Part shown: positions 31,196 to 36,311 of the stretch, one piece after another
Numbering within the stretch: position 1 is the first letter of the stretch
Layout of the letters: each line of letters starts with the position of its first letter
Made by a program: the position numbers and the translations under genes
The notes under the pieces: generated by a model
What the model was told of the DNA's origin: nothing
Seen by the model: only the letters and a program-made list of their open reading frames with translations
Databases searched by the model: none
Source: Temnopleurus reevesii
Lineage: Eukaryota; Echinodermata; Echinoidea; Temnopleuroida; Temnopleuridae
DNA: 36,311 nt
NCBI GenBank assembly: GCA_036244855.1
Contig: BQKZ01000079.1
Location: forward strand, 1-36,311
Direction: 5' to 3'

Positions 31196-31967
31196 GCAAA
31201 CATAAAACATCCTTGTGTTTCATGAGTTTTGATGATGCTTATTAAGCCATGTGCAGAAATTACATCTTAATTCGTCAATTTTCTTTTCGGCGTCACATTT
31301 AGCTCGAAAAGCCGGCAAGATCTTTATAATCTTTAATAGGGTTGCGTTCTTTCATTTACTCAATGATTACAGGCATTAGCAGTTAATTCTTCATTAAAAT
31401 GCTATACTTCAGATATTTGGTATTTTAGCGCTGAAATATTTCGATGATGGTGAGACATTATGCATACTTTTTTTTTCAAATACCAACGTTTATTGTCAGA
31501 TTTTGTACCCCCGCATGTTTTTTTTTCTCGATCATGTCCATAAATATTGGTGAAACATATCACTGCAAACATACAGTATTTATTATCCGGACCTTTTTAT
31601 CTAAAATGTAATTACGATATAGACCAGAAACCCATTTTGAACAAATTGTCAAAATATAGATAAAAGACGCTATGATCTATTTCCGTAAAATTAAGTCGAA
31701 CGCTAATTCAATTGTCCTTTGTTATATCATTTTACCATGTAAGTCCTTCCGTAAAATAATGCTCCATAGATTCTACGCCTAAACATTTCAAATAACGTTA
31801 TTTAAATATGTGGCACGGTTGAAAACAAACTTATTTCATCTAACCCTAAAACAAGTAATGCACAAACTTAAGCGGAAACGGATAATGTTTGGTATTTCTT
31901 ATTCTAACTATTCAACCATTTAGATGCATTTGAAAACGGAATGTAACCTATACACGATATAAACTAT
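31196..31967. other. AT-rich, nothing recognised
   Basis: No gene, RNA or repeat identified apart from short T runs near 31470 and 31520. Confidence 0.4.
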
Positions 31968-32115
31968 TTCCATAAAATAAAATGGGCCGTGGGACAATAG
32001 GTTCGTACGCCATGGATTGAATTGTGCGGACATAACAATCACAAGCCGACTCCTATTTGAATAGCGTTACAAAGTAGCCATGAATTAGCGTTCGACTTAA
32101 TTCCCTGGAAAAAGA
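31968..32115. repeat. Diverged copy of the 5736-6800 dispersed unit
   Basis: 'ttgtgcggacataacaatca', 'aatagcgttacaaag' and 'gaattagcgttcgac' match in order the sequences near 5970-6035 and 6580-6635. Confidence 0.6.
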
Positions 32116-33369
32116 TTACATTGTGTTCCAAGGATAGTAAACGATCACTTTTCCATCAATTTCCCTAAAGATGAAATAATCTCTTTGTATTACATGCTAA
32201 AGAGATTAGATTACCAAGATTCCCCACGAGGTTGACACGTTCCATTTTCACATTTTTGCGATATTATTGAAAACCTCTTTTTGTCCCGGTTTGTGAAAAT
32301 TTGCAAATGTCGAGAGTGATGTAGAATCATCACTTCTTTATGAAAGTGAAACCAAGACTACAAAAGCAGTGGTGTTTACAACAATTCGGTATCTAAACTG
32401 TAAACAGAAATGGGTAAAAGTTCATTCAATATTGTGTAAAAAGGCAACATATCGGTTAAGAACAAAATCAATTTTGTGTACAATTTACCATTTTTTACCC
32501 AACTTTGTGCAAAATTTTTATCACGGGGCAAAATACAGGGAAACTTATAATGTAACAGGATAAGTTTTTGGCAGTTTTCAAATAAACACGCGATTTAATG
32601 CAACTATTAACCTACCATTTTATGTTTTTATTGCAATTCAATTAGGGATGAGTACAATTTGAAAAATATTTTTCATTTTTTACTTTTCTGAACGACAGCC
32701 ACAATAAATCGAATTTGATGAAGCGTCCCTTATAAATGACACAACTTTGGTGTCGCCATACTCGCGCGAAAGGGTCAATTGCTTCGCACTTCCAAGCCAC
32801 GACTCCGTGCACAGTTAACGATGGAATTACACGCTAAACGACTTCTCTAATACGTTATCTAAACAAAATATTGGGAAATCAAAGTTAATTTCATCAACAC
32901 AAACATACATTCCCAGGGTAATTGCTTTGAATTTGAAGTCAACTTCGTGCCCAGAAGCAAACCGTACTTTTTTTTCTTTCATATCGCTTTAATATACTAT
33001 GCAATTAACTGTAACGGAATGCGCTAAGCATGCCTTAACGTGCAGACGGCAGAACATCACGATTTATGCTCGCTCACACCACGACGCCAATATTTTGGCG
33101 CCAACACCATACCAGGGGCAAAATCACGTCTGTCTTGCATAAAACACAATAAATATTAAAAATGGAAAGTATAAAGAGTAAAGTCTGATTGAGACGTCAG
33201 TCGAAGAATCCACCAGCATCCCATAATGATAAGAATATCACGGATCGGTGGGGAGCATAATAATACAACATCAATCATGGCGGAGATTTGAGCCACATGG
33301 CACGACATGAAAATAGAGCTGTACGTTTGTTGGGACAAGGGGATTTGTAGGTATACCGATAGGCTTTGT
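32116..33369. other. AT-rich, nothing recognised
   Basis: No supported gene. A small perfect hairpin CGCCAATATTTTGGCG lies near 33087. Short frames have no motif. Confidence 0.4.
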
Positions 33370-33386
33370 AAAAAAAAAAAAAAAAA
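33370..33386. repeat. A17 homopolymer
   Basis: Run of 17 A, no retroposon body recognised upstream. Confidence 0.9.
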
Positions 33387-33419
33387 GGTAAATCCTGGGA
33401 GAGTTGGTGAGTTGGAGCG

Positions 33420-33545
33420 CAAGTGTGGTGTGTGTTTGTTTGTGTGCGTGTGTGCGTGTGTGTGTTTGTGCGTGTTTGCGTGTGTGTGCGTATATGTGTG
33501 TGAGGGCCTGTGGTTGTGGGTGTGTAAGTGTGTTTATGCGAGCAT
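33420..33545. repeat. TG-rich microsatellite
   Basis: Imperfect (TG)n with 'tgtgcgtgtgtgcgtgtgtg'. Frames on both strands across it are artefacts. Confidence 0.9.
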
Positions 33546-34147
33546 GTGCCGTCAAATTGGGACACTATTGTTTTTCAAGTGAGCTTGAGAACCAAGAGCA
33601 AACCTTGAGCAATATTTATTGAGACATTCATAACACCTATCCGACAAAGTATTTCCGCATTTTTCCCTTTAAAACCAAACAACATAAACTAGTGAAATAC
33701 GCTTTCAAACAATTTAATATAACAATATTTCCAGTGCACGGTTCTTTGTAGAGATGATTTCAACTAAAATCGGGACCAGCTCAGAAATAATGTTTCAGTT
33801 ATTCGCATATTTCAATAAATGACGCAACGGGTGATGAAATTCTGACACTCCTTCGGAAGTCTATCCAAATCTGTTACAAACAAAACACAAATACTTCCCT
33901 CTTTTCTCTCCTCATCTCTTAATTTCATTCACAGTCACTTTCTTTTCGGTCACAGTCCTCGCCGCTAAAAATCCTTTCTCATCTCACTTGATAATGCTGG
34001 GGGATTTATTTCTCGAATGGAAATGCGCAAATCAAACGAACCCGCATTCATAAACTTGACAATATTGGATAGAAATGCAAATTGCTTTGCACTTGGCACC
34101 TAGTACGAAACGGATAAAATCACCCAATTTGCTCGTCCGGGTAAAGG
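33546..34147. other. Unannotated stretch
   Basis: AT-rich, no supported gene or repeat. Confidence 0.4.
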
Positions 34148-34199
34148 GTTGTTCACACGTGTTGGGTTCAAAACCAACATTCACTGGAAATAAATAATA

Positions 34200-34601
34200 A
34201 GTTAGTCCGGATGACCACATTTGGACTAGTTTGTTTGACTAACTAGTTGGACTAACATAGATTAGTCCAGAATGATTAAGGGCGTTTTGAGAGTCCAGCG
34301 ACAAACTTAATCTTAGCACGGCGGTATTTCACCAAGATATGAAAGACTTTCAGAACGACTTTAAGAACGACTGGTATCTGCTCCTGCGCCGAGACCGTGC
34401 CACATCATCGATCATTGAGCAGAACTGAAACCATTCGTTCTTAAAGTCATTTTGAATCTTATCTTGGTGAAACACCACCCTGGTCACGCTAAACTAACAT
34501 AAAATTAGTCACTAGACTAATGCAGTTCTGACCAATCATGCTTGACTAGATTACATAATTAGTCCATCGTGTTAGTCCAAATGGAACAATCTGGACTAAC
34601 T
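34200..34601. mobile_element. MITE with 30-bp TIR and TA target, middle of nest
   Basis: The left end reads GTTAGTCCGGATGACCACAT then TTGGACTAGT; the reverse complement of the right end reads GTTAGTCCAGATTGTTCCAT then TTGGACTAAC. It is flanked by TA on both sides (34198-34199 and 34602-34603). Short 'ttagtcc'/'ggacta' motifs recur inside. Non-autonomous. Confidence 0.7.
34315..34495. mobile_element. Inner inverted-repeat element of the nest
   Basis: 'ggtatttcaccaagatatga' and 'gactttaagaacgactgg' on the left pair with 'ccattcgttcttaaagtc' and 'atcttatcttggtgaaacac' on the right. Arms are about 55 bp with some mismatches around a 60-nt centre. Both outer edges carry TTAGC/GCTAA. Confidence 0.65.
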
Positions 34602-34814
34602 TAGGTTATCAGTCTATTAAAAAAACATACGCTCCATGTGAGCAAAAATGCACTGGGAAAACGTTTGACCAACTTCGAATTCGTTCATTATGCGAGCAAA
34701 GTATGCATATCATCGTCAACCAAGCGTTTCCCTTTCATATCTTTGCGCTCAGTGAGCGTATTGAAATACCAAATACGCAAGGAACACGTTGGCTATAAAT
34801 ACAAATGTGGGGCT

Positions 34815-36095
34815 GGACCTTAATAAACCGATTGAGATATTCAGAGCGGAACAGCAAAGAGAGACACCTGGCGATGTAAAACTTTCTGAGATTAAAATAT
34901 GCAACCTGCTGGGAGAAGCAGGGCGGATCCAGGGTATGGAGGAGACTGGAGAAAAATTACAAACAGACATAAAAGGCAAGCATGCAAGCAAAATGCACCT
35001 TGCATTCTGATTAAGAGTAGACAAGCAAAATAACGTTGACGATTGATTTGTCTTTGACTGTTCTTTCTTCTTTTTGTTTGTAAGAAAAGTAACAAATCCT
35101 ATCCATTATTTTGGTCGCGATGGGGATGTGGAAGCCGCCCCCCTCCTTTCCATAATTTATGCAATATGAAACAGATGCATCATAATTACAAAAAATACAA
35201 TATATCTTGATACATAGGTGTTGTTTTCATGCCTTATTTCATACTGTTCTCAAGGCTCAAGCCATTCAACGATTCAATCATTCAATTTCACCGAAATCAC
35301 GTACGCACCTATGCATTCTGCGTGAAGTCAAAGGCTCGAAATGCAAACTGTTTGAAAATCGTTTAAAATAAGTTGGAAAAACCTGTAAATTCTCGAAGGG
35401 ATGCAATTCATATCACATACAGTACTCATAAAGTTATGTCCAACATTTAAGGAAATATCATAACCTCCGACGTTTTCCCAATTCTGCTTGCTAAGCTTGG
35501 CTTGCGAGACCAATAAGGCCCACCTTTTACTCCCGCTCTCCTATATTTTCTTCTCTTTACAGTGCAATGTTTACCCAATCGATTGGGGGTAATGCTTTCC
35601 CTTGTCGAGAAATTACCCCAGCCCATACATCGGCCGCTTTACGCAAATGACAAATATGTCATTTGAAGACCCAATTTGAATACCGAACAAATATCATATT
35701 CAGGTCGCCCCCAATCGAGCAGGCGTGGGTCGCGGTCCCTGATATGAATGCCCTCATAAGTTTTTCCTCACTTGAGTCATTTTGATGGGGTAAAAAGAGC
35801 AGAAAAAAGCAGAGGGAAATTGTTGGTCTTCAATTGAGATATCATTATTATATTTGCCCTCTCTCACAATAAGGGCTCATTTACGAGGACCTCTTGAGAG
35901 GAAGAAAATGTCCCAGAAGCGAAAATGGGTTGATTGGTCATCTGTGTGTGAAATAAACGACCAGTTTCCATTTCATTTGTAGTCCAGTTGAGGACTCTGT
36001 GTTCTAATATACCCATCTCTGCGCATTTTCTTGCCCTGAACACAGTGTGTATGGATGTGTATGGCTGTAACAATCCCCAATATTTTTTTCTTCAG
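34815..36095. other. Unannotated stretch
   Basis: Contains an isolated 'gggcggatccaggg' at about 34922 like the end of the 14833-14958 element, but no partner was found. Several unsupported frames of 60-90 codons. It ends in a pyrimidine tract and CAG at 36082-36095. Confidence 0.4.
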
Positions 36096-36183
36096 TATAT
36101 CAAGAAAATCTGATCGATTTGATGAATACATGAAGAGAACTGCTGAAATTGCTTATAAAGGCGAGATGTGGGTTAATAAATAA
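36096..36183 (+). CDS. Very tentative small terminal exon
   Basis: Follows 'tatttttttcttcag', a strong acceptor-like sequence. One frame is open for 28 codons, with FDEYMKRTAEIAYKGEM, to TAA at 36181-36183, which overlaps an AATAAA polyadenylation-like signal (36174-36179). The FDEYMK phrase recalls fatty-acid-binding proteins, but there it belongs to the first exon, so the match is probably chance. No upstream exon was found. Confidence 0.15.
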
Positions 36184-36297
36184 ACATTAGCACAACTTAA
36201 CTAAAAAATGTTTCTGATTCAATTTCTATAGGCAAACCATATCATCCGAACAGAAATGGACTAGACTTTACTGAACAACCGCGGTCGCCCAAAACCG

Positions 36298-36311
36298 CCC
36301 CCCCCCCCCCC
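36298..36311. repeat. C14 run at window end
   Basis: The window stops inside a C homopolymer, preceded by 'ccgcggtcgcccaaaaccg'. Confidence 0.9.

Larger units (their letters stand above)
34148..34814. mobile_element. Family A MITE-like element, outermost of a nest
   Basis: The left end 'gttcacacgtgttgggttca' and the right end 'acgttggctataaatacaaa' plus 'tgtgggg' resemble the two inverted ends of family A. The interior right half has 'accaagcgtttccc' and 'cgctcagtgagcgta' as in other copies. It holds the 34200-34601 element. Ends are weakly paired. Confidence 0.4.

Noticed and set aside
36096..36183. Fatty-acid-binding protein exon
   Set aside because: FDEYMK resembles the family, but in that family it follows the start codon in exon 1, and the rest does not match. 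Kept only as a very low-confidence exon.

Overview
The window looks like intergenic and intronic DNA from a marine invertebrate deuterostome, most likely an echinoderm such as a sea urchin. The evidence is the base composition, the intron-containing gene structure, dispersed tRNA-derived SINEs, LINE 3' ends, dense short inverted-repeat (MITE-like) elements, poly-purine and CA microsatellites, and assembly gaps. No bacterial or viral gene organisation is present. The species call is inference; I could not run a database search.

Only one coding segment is secure. It is the first coding exon of a rhodopsin-class GPCR of the cholecystokinin/gastrin (sulfakinin) receptor type, minus strand, 15367 down to 15001, ending in a phase-1 GTGAGT splice donor. 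The rest of that receptor would lie to the left on the minus strand, but I could not recognise another exon, so the intron may exceed 15 kb or run off the window. Two weaker gene remnants were seen. One is a tandemly duplicated exon-like block (29209-29635 and 29681-30163) with splice-acceptor-like starts and disrupted reading frames. The other is a very small candidate terminal exon at 36096-36183.

Layout. 1-5.7 kb: AT-rich DNA, a minus-strand SINE, a MITE, and a 244-bp tandem repeat broken by a SINE and by a LINE 3' end with a target-site duplication. 5.7-8.5 kb: a two-copy local duplication and a reverse LINE tail. 8.5-11.3 kb: a satellite-like array of about 230-bp units. 11.3-14.8 kb: two copies of a 1.5-2 kb segment, one carrying a gap and an extra MITE, joined by single n characters that suggest assembly joins. 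14.8-16.5 kb: the GPCR exon and its upstream DNA. 16.7-22.8 kb: MITEs, SINEs and a three-copy 400-bp repeat. 23.8-24.7 kb: a 76-bp minisatellite whose monomers fold into hairpins, several with paired (compensatory) changes in the two arms. 25.6-28.8 kb: a SINE and several MITEs, one nested inside another. 29.2-30.2 kb: the duplicated exon-like block. 30.7-33.6 kb: CA/TG microsatellites and AT-rich DNA. 34.1-34.8 kb: a triple-nested MITE. 34.8-36.3 kb: mostly unannotated DNA ending in a C run.

Because almost everything is repeat-derived, the genes do not form a pathway here. The main interest is in the hairpin minisatellite, the nested elements, the probable false duplication in the assembly, and the structure around the receptor exon.
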